This document shows, piece by piece, positions 34,390 through 46,364 of a stretch of DNA of 64,000 nucleotides. The notes under the pieces were generated by a model. The model ran no database searches. It had not been told where the DNA came from and saw only the letters and a list, made by a program, of their open reading frames with translations. The translations under genes and the position numbers were made by a program. Position 1 is the stretch's first letter; the number at the start of each line of letters is the position of its first letter. The stretch spans positions 3,734 through 67,733 of the forward strand of contig NW_014577825.1 of assembly GCF_000485595.1 (NCBI RefSeq), written 5' to 3'. This stretch comes from Priapulus caudatus (taxonomy: Eukaryota; Priapulida; Priapulimorpha; Priapulimorphida; Priapulidae).

Positions 34390-36673
34390 GACAATTTGAC
34401 CACGGTCGAAATAATCTCCAAAGGACGCTCTAAAGTCAGAGCTATCATGAACCTTATACGAAAACTTACTTGGTGCGCCACAAGGTACAACTATACTGTT
34501 CATGCCGAACATATTCCCGTTGTAAAAAACTCTATTGCAGATGCTCTGTCTCGGTTCCAGATGCAGAAGTTCCTGTGCCTAGCTCCAGAGACCGACCTCG
34601 AGCCGACTCCTTGTCTCGCTCCAAACTTGCTGATGATGGTTTGACCACTCACATGGATACGCTATAGAACTTCGCCATCAGCCCACTGACAGCCAAAGCA
34701 TACAAAGCAGGTTTACAACAGTATTTACAGTTTATGGGCATGAGACGGGAGTACTCCAGGAACACTTCCTCGTATATCAGAGGAAAATTTGATGTATTTT
34801 GCTTCATACTGTGATCAATACCATTAAATTGTACTTGGCTGGCATACGCTTCTATTATATCAAAACTTGTTTGCCTAACCCAATGACACACACGGACAGC
34901 CTCTCGTATATCTTGAAAGGAATGAAGAAGAGTCAAGGTAATATATCTTCTCAGAAAAGACTTCCCATAACATTTAAAACCTTGGCTGAAATCTGTTCAA
35001 TTCTTCAACACGGAGTATTTTTGCCTTATACAGGCACTATGTTAGCAGCAATGTGCACCATGGCTTTTTAGCTCACCTTGACTTTGTCAAGTTGAGCTAT
35101 TGCCATGGAGTTTCGTCCGGAGTACGTCCGGACGGCCGGACGGCGTCAACATTTGTGCATGGCGGACGATAACTCAAAAACCATTTAATGGATCGATTTC
35201 AAATTGCACACAATTGATCCCCCTATGCCGAGGACGGAACCCATCGATTTTGGGGTAGGTCACATGACCCGCTTTTAAGCCACGCCCACTTTTTGCCAAA
35301 ACTTATAATGCCCATAAATTTGTTTTGGTTCGCCCGATTTTGATAATATTTGAGATTTGGATGTATATGGCTGGGACATAAAAAACATCACACGGTTTTG
35401 GATAATTTACTTTGCAATATTTTTGCATGGCGGACGATAACTGAAAAAACATTTGATGGATCGATTTCAAATTGCACATAATTGGTCCCCCTATGACGAG
35501 GACGGAACCCATCGATTTTGGGGTAGGTCACATGACCCGCTTTTAAGCCACGCCCACTTTTTGGCAAAACTTATAATGCCTATAAATTTGTTTTGGTTCG
35601 CCCGATTTTGATAATATTTGAAATTTTGATGTATATGGCTGGGACATAAAAAACATATCACACAGTTTTGGATAATTTACATAATTTATGCAAATTATTT
35701 ACTTTGCAATATTTTTGCATGGCGGACGATAACTGAAAAAAACATTTGATGGATCGATTTTAAATTGCACATAATTGGTCCTCCTATGCCGAGGACGAAG
35801 CCCATCGATTTTGGGCTAGTTCACATGACCCACTTTTAAGCCGTTTGGATAAAATTTCTTTGATTTTATACGGTCAAATTGATTTTCTAGGAGGGCACAA
35901 CGTTGCATGATCCGCTTCTACTCAATTGGGTCCGCTATTGGTGTTATTCTGGTTGGTCATAATTGTGTTCTGCTCTAAATATTGCTGAAACTATTGATGT
36001 CCTGCATTGACTATTTCAAAGAAGACATAGTGACCAATTAGAACAAGGAATACTAATTTTATTGTACAACTTACACAATCATACTATTTCAAATAATTTT
36101 TAATCCTTCTTGGTTATGAAACTACATGTATTCAAGGTGAGCTACAGTGTCATTGACACTTTCATTTTGGATTCTTAAGATGTGGAGAATATACGGCAAA
36201 ATGTACGACCGTCAATGACATCCTACAGATAAAGGACATCACCCTAGCTGCGGATCACTCCCACTACAGTATCTTTTTAAAATCATTGAAATCGTACCAT
36301 TATCACCAGGAGGTCAACATTCTAATCTACAGCATCTCACAACTTGTGCCCAGTTAATGCTATGTGCGATTTCAAGACAATGAGATGCCAGAAGGACACT
36401 TTAAATTCTGCTCCATTATTTGTGGATTATAATTCTGCTATCATCATGAGGAATCAGTTTCTGGTCTACCTCAAACATGTCATTGCGGTGGTAGGATATG
36501 AAGACGCTAAATACTCGGACCACTTGTTCAGGATAGGAGCGGCAACGACAGCGTTGAACGGCAGCCAATGGCCAGCAGGAGCACAAGAATTCAAACGTTG
36601 GGACGCTGGTCCTCGGACTGTTACAACAGATATATTAGAACATCTAATGGCACGCAACATAGTGCACAACTAA
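34390..36673 (+). pseudogene. DIRS-like retrotransposon remnant (RNase H end plus tyrosine recombinase)
   Basis: 34396-34644 carries the end of an RNase H domain with its hallmark tail (AEHIPVVKNSIADALSRFQM), as in DIRS-type pol. A tyrosine-recombinase region follows: TIKLYLAGIRFYYI and RLPITFKTLAEICSILQHG at about 34800-35020. It breaks at 35069 where a repeat-rich element is inserted, and resumes at about 36166 with GFLRCGEYTAK. Then come YSDHLFRIGAATTALNGS (H-x-x-R box) and a stop at 36673. There is a stop and frame change near 34790. The reverse transcriptase is absent and I do not see the nucleophilic tyrosine, so the element is dead. The segment is nested in the 17.4-kb insertion. Confidence 0.75.
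35069..36165. mobile_element. Helentron-like non-autonomous element (HINE-like)
   Basis: About 1.1 kb splitting the DIRS-like recombinase within a T run. The ends carry inverted TAGCTCACCTTGA (35069 and its complement near 36133-36145), and a short palindrome AGTGTCATTGACACT (36145-36159) lies near the right end. Inside are three diverged tandem units starting CGGACGATAACT at 35163, 35431 and 35723 (period about 270-290 bp), with a GTCCGGACGGCCGGACGGCG stretch near 35127. Subterminal inverted repeats, internal tandem units, a 3' hairpin and T-T insertion are the traits of Helentron-derived elements; the class is an inference. Confidence 0.6.
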
Positions 36674-36849
36674 AAATGTCAAACTAATCAAGGTTTTTAC
36701 ACACCTTTCTTCTTTCTTGGCATAATATTCTTGGGGGCCTTCCCTCATCATTTACTGAGCATTACTATGCAGTAATTGAGTCGCACAGTTTGGCCTCAAT
36801 TTATTTAAGAAATCAAATTGTACCCCCAATTCTTATTATGCTATATTAT

Positions 36850-36990
36850 ACGCCTGCTGGGTTCATCCCCAGGCATTTACATTCTGCCGGGCACATCCCC
36901 AGATTTGTACTTTACTATAACCTGCTGGGCGCATCGCCAGGTCACACAAATGACTGATAGCCTGCTTGGCTCATGCCCAGGTTCAACAGT
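36850..36990. repeat. Cluster of four CCTGCTGGG hairpins
   Basis: Four small stem-loops of the form GCCTGCTGGG-TTCAT-CCCCAGGC recur about every 45 bp just downstream of the DIRS-like recombinase, with loop variants (GCACATC, GCGCATC, GCTCATG). Confidence 0.75.
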
Positions 36991-37503
36991 TCCAGTCCAC
37001 TGGTCCCCAAGAATGCCATGGAAAGTTTTGTTTATATTTACATGTATTTTAATGTTTCTTTAATAAACGGTTAGTATTAACTACTTTGTGTGTGTGTGTG
37101 TGTAAAATGAAGTATAATTAAATAGTACTAGTTATTGGTGTTAAAATTCGACAGTAGCTATATCAGGTGATTTCTAGAAATTAACAAATGTTATTTTAAG
37201 TTTCTACATGGTAGAACAAGTCATGAGAAGTACAAAACATTTTACAGAATTGAAAAATAGTGTTCCTGAGAGAAGTTACCATTTTCGTGTCGACATTTTA
37301 CACATTGTAGGGGAAACTCTTAAAGGCATAATTCGACCATCGATTATGCAAAGTTGACGAATGCTACAGTAACTGGCACCTTGTGTAGTTAATAAGTACA
37401 TTACCTTATAGCCAAACGCGTATTAGTTTGTCCAATATCACTGCTAATTATTAAGAAATGTCTAATTGAAATCCACAGTCCAAGAAATCGGTTGTTGACA
37501 GTA

Positions 37504-37513
37504 NNNNNNNNNN
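37504..37513. other. Assembly gap inside a large inverted repeat
   Basis: Ten Ns. Sequence right of the gap is an inverted repeat: TGCAGCGCTG...CCGTGCGCC (37514-37543) is mirrored by GGCGCACGG...CAGCGCTGCA (37553-37584), and GACAGTA left of the gap mirrors TACTGTC right of it. The gap therefore falls between the outer and inner parts of one arm. Confidence 0.95.
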
Positions 37514-38007
37514 TGCAGCGCTGACAGCTATGGACCCGTGCGCCAATTCATTCGGCGCACGGATCCATAGCTGCCAGCGCTGCATACTGTCGTAGGACGT
37601 TCCCGCGGTCGCGTGCGCCTTGCCGCGGAACTGCGCGCAAGATCTGCGCTTAGCGCTTTGGATTAACACCTCCTTTCGGCAACGCTTCTCTAGTATCCCG
37701 TCTCATCTGGTTTTGCTTTAAGTACTATATATTTGTACAACAGGAAGTTGCAAGTGCTGCTGAATAAAAGGCAAGTCATTATTGACAGTAATGAATGACA
37801 TTAAACATGGACTAATTTGTATAATATTTCGTATATAAAGTTAAGATATAAAAGCACTGCTATTGACATAAATAACATGAGAAATAGTTAATAATAACAA
37901 TATGTAATTACCAAACGTTTTTGCTTTAAAACGGTGTGATATTGTTACATTGATTGACACAACGGCGGTGGGCTAAGTTTGTGCATGGCGCTGGGAGCGC
38001 GCCAGGT

Positions 38008-38436
38008 CGACCCTAGCCTGGTTCCCTGGCCTCCCATGATGCTCGGCGCAATCAGAGGCCAGGCACTCACCGTGCAATGGCAGCCCCGTTGAGCGGCACG
38101 CTATGCGCAAACATGGCTGCCAACTGCATATAAAAGCCCATTGAAAAGGTAAACATTGACGCGTTTAATATGTTCTAGCTGTGTCTCTTTCGATATTTTG
38201 ACCGATTTAGATTAAGAAAGATATTTCGATACATTATTTATTGTTAAATTGCGTGTGACACATTAACGAACATATTAAACGGGTCAATGTTTACCTTTTC
38301 AATGGGCTTTTATATGCAGTTGGCAGCCATGTTTGCGCATAGCGTGCCGCTCAACGGGGCTGTCATTGCACGGTGAGTGCCTGGCCTCTGATTGCGCCGA
38401 GCATCATGGGAGGCCAGGGAACCAGGCTAGGTCGAC
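38008..38436. repeat. Fold-back element with 170-bp arms
   Basis: The left arm (38008-38178) begins GTCGACCCTAGCCTGGTTCC and ends CATTGACGCGTTTAATATG; the right arm (38268-38436) is its near-perfect complement, with one GGCAGCC/GGCTGTC difference visible. About 90 bp of unrelated AT-rich sequence lies between. Each arm carries TATAAAAG. No gene is present. From 38440 to 40800 I find no supported gene, only AT-rich DNA. Confidence 0.95.
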
Positions 38437-40817
38437 CCCCTATAGTTAACAATAGCAGCGGCCAGCAACGCGCTGCACCAGGGCTCACTAAAAACGGCCG
38501 TCCCATGTTACATCGCATCAAATCATTTTAAAAACACTTGAAAACTGTAGTATGTAGAACTTATATTTTCTAAATGTGAATGTTGATACGCCAGCTATGA
38601 GAATTCTGAGTGTCAAAAATGAAAAACATTTCCAAAAACGATCGTAAATTAACTTTTTCATTACTGAATTTTATTCCAATCAACATTCGGAAAACAAACT
38701 ATAATCTATCCCCTATGATTAGCAACTATAAATTATCGCAAGATGGGGCAGGGAGAATGGGACGACCTAATCAAAAACAACTCGTAAAACTAGCGGTGCT
38801 GCCATATGTTAGCCCAAGCATCAAAAAACAGTGATCGTCAGACAAAACTCGTTAAAAATCAATTCCTTTAAATTGTGGCCTTTGACAGAGTTTTTGTTGG
38901 TAACGTATAATGTTGGAGTAGGAGGTCTGCTTCGAATTTGTTGACTTGTTCGGTTTCCATGATTAATCTGATAAGTACCTGAAAAGGATATATAAAAACT
39001 GAAACATTTATAAACAAAAGAAATGGATAAAAAAATGAACAAACAAACATTTATATATGTATGTTATCTAAACGTGCAGTCTGTAAAATGTAGTGGTTAA
39101 TCTTAAAGCTGCATTAAACCCTAGCACCTCAGAACACTTAAAAAGTATGTTCGGACACTAAAATGTTTGAACTAAACTGCCTGAGATACACAATAGCTCT
39201 CTGCTGGTTCGGTCACATACTCCACTAGGTGAATACCAATTGCAATATGAACATCATTTTCTTCCTCTAGCTATTTCAGTTCTCGCAAAAGCTCCGTGAT
39301 TGCGATGCTTTGTTGAAATGGTGCCAATATGCTGCTTTTATTCTGCTTTCATTTTGAAGTAACTCTTAACTGTTTTGAAAGTGAAGGAATGTGTCATGAA
39401 ACAATTTTTGTACATAATTTCAACCTCAAGTATCGTTTTATGTCAGACACAAGTGCAAAAATATTAGGGGTTAATGCAGCTTTAACATTCAAATTCGAAT
39501 TTCATGCTGATTTAGGAATTCGCAACATTATAAGAATTACTTTACCTCCGGATAAACAACAAGATCAAACTGCTTATATGGAATCGTGCCGCCAACGATG
39601 TACTTTTCAATGTATAGGCGTACCTGAGGCATCTAGAACATTTTAGAAACGTGAACGGATTTAATTCTTTAATCATCAAAGAATGCTAAACGACTAAATT
39701 GTGTAAATTATTGTCTTGGATATACAAAGATCTTTGTTTGTACATCTGTTAACTGAAGTTGTAAAATGGTCATCTCTGGTTATAACTCCATAACTTTAAA
39801 GTTATGAAATTGTTCGTTTGTATAAAATGTAGCCTTATCTTTGTATTGCCAGTAAATCTTGTCAATTTTGTATGGTATGAAATGAATAACATATTCTCGA
39901 TTAGTTGCACAGTAAATGACGGGAAATGCTGTACAGTACTCATATTTCATATACATGGTGGTCTCCGATTCGCAGTATTGAACTTGTATCAATATTGAAT
40001 GCAACAAGCTGTACAAAGGCACAATAATTACTTGATGTTTCGCTCTCGATTATTCGTACTTTTAATGAATGCTATACATCGTTGTGTATAGCAACATAAT
40101 TTTATTGAGCTATTCAAGTGGCAGCATGGGTTCACTCATACAGCTAATGTAATGATGTCTATTAACAACACCAATAAGTCCTGAACAATAAATCACATCT
40201 ATATCTATTACAATGAAGTGTAATCTATTGGTGGTCTAATGCAATGTTAGTGCCTATATATATATATATATATTTATTAATTTTATTATATACATATGTT
40301 TTGCTGAAGCTATGAAAATGAAAATACATACGATTTCCTCTGATATTAGCAATAGGCCGGATATTGCATGCAAAGACTGCACGTTTCTTGGTGACTGGGA
40401 TCAGAATTTGTGTTGCCTGTAGCAAGGTGTTGGTGACGTTTTCGTGAGCAGTGCTCTCACAATTTTCTGAAAGTATTGAAAGTCAGTATTATTTTAAAGG
40501 TATGGCATTATACCAATACTACCTACACAAGTTGGAGATTTTCATAAAAATAACAATATACATGGAACACGAGCTTTAATGTTCTTACTTTCAATTCTTC
40601 TTTTCTTCTTTTCAGCGTAGACATTACTTTCTGTAGGTGTGTGTACCATGTTGCGCTGCAATTAATTTCATAGAAGAGGGTTATGTTTGAATAAATATAT
40701 AAAAAAAAAGAGTACAATATTCTCCGAAGCATAGACTGACAATTACAGGGTTTCACGAAACGTGTTACTTATAATGTCTATGTTATATCTCTTATTTCAA
40801 CACATTTTTCTCATTGC

Positions 40818-41906
40818 TTACTCTTGCATAGCAGTGGGATGCATTTTTGTGCACCCGCACAGGAAGCTGGACTCATTCCATTGCTCACTGCTGCCGTCTC
40901 CCACACATGCGTCATGGAACCACATACTACAATCCTGGCACTGCACCCAGCCAGATATGGTATGATGATTACAAAGGCCTAACGTTTCTGCTGCACACTT
41001 ATTCTCTGTGTCATGTAATTCTTGATTACTTCTTGGAATAAGTGGCACGAAGTGGTTCAACCTGAAAAACAGAAAACATATATGTGCTCAATGATAAGTA
41101 TACTGTAACATTAAAAACTGCACTTACACGCTTGTTTTAGGAAACTCGAAGGTATACCTGTAGCTATGGACAGCAGGTGGTATAGTTTCCTAATGCTTCA
41201 GTAACTCAATAATTTTGTACTAACTCAAAGGGTAAATGTTCACCTTTGTAATGTGTCTGGTGATGGTATTTGCGTAGGCACTAGCAGCAATCTCAGTTCC
41301 TCATATTCATTAATTCCATCAATTTTCACTTCTGTGATGCAGGACCCAGAGTACAGGTATATTGATCTGTGAAGATATGTTGCGAGATGCATAACCTGAA
41401 TGAGACCTGCAAAACATGGTATTGGATTTAGGTAAACAAATAATCAAGTAAATACTTATTTTATTAAAAAATTTAATTATACTTTATTTAAATGATGTAA
41501 TAGTATATTACACATTGTAAAAACACAAGAGTCTGAAAAACAATGTACTCACTTATCGTGACGCCACAATCTGTTGAAGTTTTCTACAAATTAGGGCTTC
41601 ATTTATTTATGCATTCAATACCTTTACTTATTATCAGTCACTGTTAGTGATATCATTGCATGCATTTAAATTATTTGTAACCATCTATTAGAAAATCCTA
41701 ATTATACAATGAAACTACTACTTATTTATAAAAATAATACCTGAATCCGAGTTGCGAGCAGATCGGAAAACTTCTTCCATGTACACTGTTTTGATGATTT
41801 CTTCTGAACTGCTGTCTTGAAAGTTGATGTTTTGAATTACGAAATCTGATGTCACTTCAGAAGCCCACATTATGATGTCGTTACGTGTTGTACATTGTGC
41901 AAGAAT
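40818..41906 (-). CDS. OTU-like/zinc-finger gene fragment, three exons
   Basis: Exons 41906-41741, 41406-41244 and 41061-40818 join by GT-AG with matching phases (1, then 2) and stay open to TAA at 40818. The first has NDIIMWASEVTSDFVIQNIN; the second VMHLATYLHRSIYLYSGSC; the third begins RLNHFVPLIP and ends in a cysteine-rich PHD-like module (GWVQCQDCSMWFHDACVG, then FLCGC). The helix followed by a strand and HFVPL is the layout of OTU-like cysteine-protease domains carried by several invertebrate mobile elements, but the catalytic cysteine exon is not seen, so the call is tentative. No 5' exon with a start codon was identified; 41910-42390 shows none. Being inside the 17.4-kb insertion and transcribed toward the transposase exons, it may be that element's second gene. 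Confidence 0.5.
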
Positions 41907-42637
41907 CTGTTGCAAAGAAAATGTAATTAAAGATTCAAACCTTTTTGACAGACAAATGGCTAATTCAGATCCATTGAAGTATAAAGAACATTTTTCTCTA
42001 AATACATGTTAAATAAGTTACCTACAATAGTAATTAGCAAACAGTAACAGAACAATACTTACTTTCTGTAAAAATATTCTTTATCGTTTTGCTGTTCGTC
42101 TGTTGTTCAAAACTAACTTGGCGGCGAAATTATACAAACTGGCGGTCTGTGTTCCCATAACAACGAAGGGTAACGCCAGGGATATTCGAATCTGGATACA
42201 AACTATAATTATGCGTATTACCAGCATGTTTTTATGAATTCTAAATGTATAGTAAGGTTCCTCTACCATGTAAAAATATGTCCACGTCAACAGAGTAAAA
42301 AGTTTCATCAATTTGTTGGTAGTTTAGACAGGTGTGTATGAATCGTAATTGAGATTTCCCTAACGGACATCAACGGCTGTTGTTTTGCGTCTGAAATGTT
42401 TTCCAAACGTTACTAAAACGTTTATAGTCTCATAAAATTTATACATATTGCAACGTTGCCGCTATGTTCCTATGCAACATTCTGGAAACTGTAATCAATC
42501 TACAACGTTGTTGTTACGTTCCTCAGCTAACCTAAGTCACTGTAACGTTATAGCAATGTTCCAGCAACGTTTTGAAAAACGTAACCAAACTGTAACTTTG
42601 CAGCAACGTTGTGGTTACGTTATGTGTTAGCTGGGCA

Positions 42638-43870
42638 ACCCCTTCTTGAACTCCTCTCTGCTGAGCAGTTTCTTGAAACTCAGATCTTCTCTGCTCTGGA
42701 CCTTCAATTGTAAACTCAAGCCCTCTAAGACCATGCTCAGCTCCCCTCCGTTCTCTCTCACAATCCTTTATGGACGGGCGTTCGTATGTGTCAAAGATGA
42801 CATCGACTCTGCGTGACGGATATGACAATGCAGAAATGACGATATTCTCTGAGATCCCTCCATATGTCGGCAGCTGATCTGGTGTCATACAATGTAGTTG
42901 AAAGTTCCCATCCACGATGTGCGTTCCAATAAAGGTGGGTTTGCCATGGTCGGCGACAGTTTTCTCCAAGACTTTAAAGAGTTGACTCTTATCAGTGTGC
43001 ACCATTGTGCCATCTCCCTTACACATAGATAAGGGAACAGGTGTGAGTGGAAACGAGAATACATACTCTAGATCGATTTCAGTTACAGCAGCGGTGAAAG
43101 CAATTCGATCTAGTAGTTGGCTAGTACATTTTAGTTGTGCTTCCTTTGTTGTTTTTGCTGCCTTTCTATTCACGACACACATGTTGGCAAATGTACGCAG
43201 TGGATTCTTTTTGATTGGCTTCTCAAATCGATCCGCATCCTGGCATTCTGTCACAAATTTTTCATGCAGTTTCTTGCCTTCTGGTATACTCAACAGTGAA
43301 TTGCTGACTTCACTGGACACAGCTTTTCCCGTGCTGATGTTGATTAGTGGTATGCTCACATCAAGTGTAAATGGATTTATACATGACTCGATTTGTTTAA
43401 TGACATTCTGAAGATCGCAATTGTCTCGTCGAATTCTGGTTGGATTAAGCTCCTTTTGTTTGTTCTGGGTATTCCCTATATCGACCATTGCAAGAGCTTC
43501 AGTAACAAGGGCTGCACGGGCACTCTTCGTTACACTCCACCGTACACGAGAGTGGTAATTATTTGTTGATGCAGTATAGCCTGTCAAGCGTGATGCAGCA
43601 TCTGCATTTACAGTTTGTTCTAATGTGAGGTCTACTGGTATCCTTGAGAATTGAATATCTGAACGCCTGACTGAAAACCCACCAGCATCAAGCAGTTGGC
43701 GCAAACCAGGATATGTCTCATCAATGTTCATGAGGTCCAGTTGGTATTTGGCCATCCATCGGGAATAATTATGCCTGTTTGTAGTGAAAAACAGATCTAT
43801 TATGGGGGTCAAGGTGGTGATGAACAGATATATGTCATTCTCTTGAACTGCATCTGTCAACGTTGAGAGG
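42638..43870 (-). pseudogene. FEN1-like family gene, copy 2, upstream piece
   Basis: Open on the minus strand, covering the middle of the large family protein: RHNYSRWMAKYQLDLMN, IPVDLTLEQTVNADAASR, TPSRIKRDN-like NPTRIRRDNCDLQ and FSFPLTPVPLSMCKGDG. Then come IVDGNFQLHC and DVIFDTYERPSIKDCERERR, the last matching the FEN1/XPG N-terminal V-F-D..P..K..ER signature. Near 42695 the frame shifts into LSFKKLLSREEFKKGLP, which then breaks at the 17.4-kb insertion (42635); the gene continues at 25200. It contains the middle segment that the 51.4-55.1 kb copy lacks. The left (5') limit is near 43870, where another exon-like sequence is fused. Two lesions and a truncated end make this a pseudogene. 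Confidence 0.8.
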
Positions 43871-44155
43871 TAATTCAAGCAATGAGACAGAATCAAATGG
43901 CAAATCAAGCATGCTGATTCCAGCAGTCATATTTTCGTGGGGTGAGGGATGACTTGATTCTGTACTGATCCTGTTTGCTGTATTATCATACCCATCTAGC
44001 TGCATTGGCACAGCGTGGCATGCATTGTCATTCAATGCTGCACAGGACGTTGACGATATTTCTCCAGTGTTCTCTGACTCTGCCTCTTCGAGAACACTTT
44101 TGATGTGTTGGGAAGCACGGGCTCTTGCTCTACGACGCAAAGTCCAGTACGACAT
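43835..44155 (-). other. Unidentified N-terminal coding piece
   Basis: Starts MSYWTLRRRARARASQHIKS at 44155 and stays open with acidic serine-rich sequence to 43835. It resembles the short basic starts of transposase proteins but has no diagnostic domain. It overlaps the end of copy 2 in another frame, implying a breakpoint near 43870. From 44290 to 45780 no gene is seen apart from repeats. Confidence 0.3.
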
Positions 44156-45595
44156 TATTTTAATGGAAGCAAACTTTTCAATCCACCAGTATTGTCCACA
44201 GCAGGTATGATTTCTATTTTCTATAGGCCCTATAATGATATATGAGAAACATCTAGGTTTGGGTTGCACGGCAAATAAATACATAATATCCTACAGTACT
44301 ATATAGTATACAGAATGTGTTATATATACAGGGATATATAAATATAATAATATCCTCGGTTTGGCGTTGGCAATTGAATAGACTGGTTCTATGCCTTCTA
44401 TAGCCCTGCCCATAACCTAAATAAAAAAAATACCCAACTTCAATAGACGATACCCAATTTGAATTAGGGACGTATCCACCAGTCAGGTTTCAACTTCTTT
44501 CCAACCACTTTCTGAACATATTGCTGTTAAACACTTTATAAATAAATGAATGAAAAGTCTATAAATAAATAACGCAGTGTATATTCGTCCGGCACCGAAT
44601 CCCTATGACCAACGGCTATTTTTCCGGTACATAGAGCCTACACATGCGCATAAATACGCGAGTAATTATTTTTCTAACATTTAAATAATGTTTTCATCAT
44701 AAGCCGCAGTGGCGCTGTAGCGTCGATCGATGGCTACGAATTGATGAAATTTTTTTCTTTTATAAAGCAACAACGAAACAAACCTTCAGGGAACGTCATC
44801 CCATAGAACAGCAGATTAAACAATTTCCAAAATTAACACAGTTCACTTATTAGCCCTCAAGTGGACACTTATAATGCCATTTTGACTTGAACTACATGTC
44901 CATAAAAAGTAAACACTATGTAAAAAGAAACAGGTAAACTCTCATACAGAATTCAATACTAGTATCAGATCACGAACAACAAACAGATCCTACATGACAA
45001 GAAGAAACAATTCAAAATTAACAAGAGTTAAGCACCATTATTTGTGCTATTTTGACTATACCCATAATCTCAGTTTTGCGAAATGCATTGAAATAGTATA
45101 GGGAGAAATCCAAAATAAGCCCATCCATCCTCATTGTGCTTGAACACGGCTTGTGCTGCAGCTAAAGAACTCGCATCCTGAACTGTTCGATCAGTAAAAA
45201 TCAGTGCAATTTGAGCAGAGTGCAAACAAGTTCAATTAGTCAGTCTTGTATAGTTCTTGATTGTCTGAAGGTCCCTCTTTGAGAATATTCAAGTCTGAAG
45301 TCAATATGAAGTCTGAAGGAGCCTCTGGAAGGGGGGGGGGCACAAGGAAGGCAGCTGCTCTTTTAGAATTGTGGAGCAAAATAAAATAATACGTCTAATA
45401 AATGTAAATAACAATGAAACGTTGAAATATATCACATGATATTCAATAATAACAAAATTATCCCTTCAGTCTAGGTCTCACCTTGAATTTTTTAAAGACA
45501 ATAAAGTGTGAATAATCATTTAAACCACTAGTAATGAGGAATAGCATTTTCTCCAGGTTTTGCTTTGTGCAGTTCAGTCGGAGGCGTGAAAATTT

Positions 45596-45642
45596 CCACT
45601 CCGTTACCACAAAAGGTAACGGAGTGGAGGTAACGGAGTGGA
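45596..45642. repeat. 13-bp hairpin plus repeat of its arm
   Basis: CCACTCCGTTACC (45596-45608), loop ACAAAA, then GGTAACGGAGTGG (45615-45627), followed by another AGGTAACGGAGTGGAG. A related ATAACGGAGTGGAG stands just right of the large element at 62029. Confidence 0.85.
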
Positions 45643-45792
45643 GTGTTGTACATGTAAATGGGCCATAGCCATCATACAATGAGGCAAAACTTGATGGTTC
45701 CTGTTCTTATACCTAAGGTCCTCCATTAGCCCTTTAAAAAGTTACTTCAAAAAGTTGTCCCTACGTTTCCATGGAAACGGCTGCTGATAACG

Positions 45793-46139
45793 TAGATATG
45801 ATAACGTAGCCCTGACTGGCGTGAACAGGGCTACGAATCGAGCCTATACGTTTCTGTGGAGCAGAGCCGGTGCAATTTGCACCGGGGGGTTTTACGATTT
45901 ATTCTTGCGGTTACTTACCTCCAGGGTGGTTGAACTTAACAGAGCTCAATACATTAACACAATAACGATAGAATATATTCTTATATCTACTTTAAATTTC
46001 GAAGCGAAGATTGGCGTTGCTCGTAACCGCCATTTTCGATTTTGACCTGCAAAGTCACTTCCTGTCGTGTCTCGCGCGCTCTTGCGGGAAAAAAAGCTCA
46101 TGCCTCGTTTCGGGGACCATCGGTTTTTTGGAGGGATGC
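45793..46139 (+). repeat. Left terminal inverted repeat
   Basis: Outer 35 bp form a hairpin (CGTAGCCCTG...CAGGGCTACG). Further in are GGTGCAATTTGCACC, itself a palindrome, and CGCCATTTTCGATTTTGACC. AAATGGCGG on the other strand resembles a YY1-type site. RecQ coding starts 225 bp further in. Confidence 0.9.
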
Positions 46140-46364
46140 CCATTTCAAGAAATGACGTAAAGCATTAACAAATGCGATTGCAAAGGAACAGCAAGTAGGC
46201 CTATATACGGTACGTTTTTATAGTTAAGTGCTTTCTTATTATTGATATTTAAAAAATGCAATCTCAATCTTTTTTTTACTTATTTCATATTTTTATTACT
46301 TCATAATTTTTTATTAATAGCCTATTTACTACTACTCATCGCTTAGCGACGGATACACAAGAAC

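Larger units (their letters stand above)
25201..42635. mobile_element. 17.4-kb insertion with CCCAGCTAAC inverted ends
   Basis: The left end starts CCCAGCTAAC at 25201 and the right end finishes GTTAGCTGGG at 42635. A CA dinucleotide flanks both sides (25199-25200, 42636-42637), a possible 2-bp target duplication. Both subterminal regions (25203-25340, 42390-42625) are crowded with AACGTT/GCAACGTTGC motifs in both orientations, as in CACTA-like transposons. The insertion interrupts a gene: reading frame LLSREEFKKGL before it and PSFLVKNW after it join in phase when one CA is dropped. Inside are tnp2-type transposase exons, an OTU-like/zinc-finger gene, a P-like element, a DIRS-like remnant and fold-back sequences. 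Which protein drives it is inferred. Confidence 0.75.
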
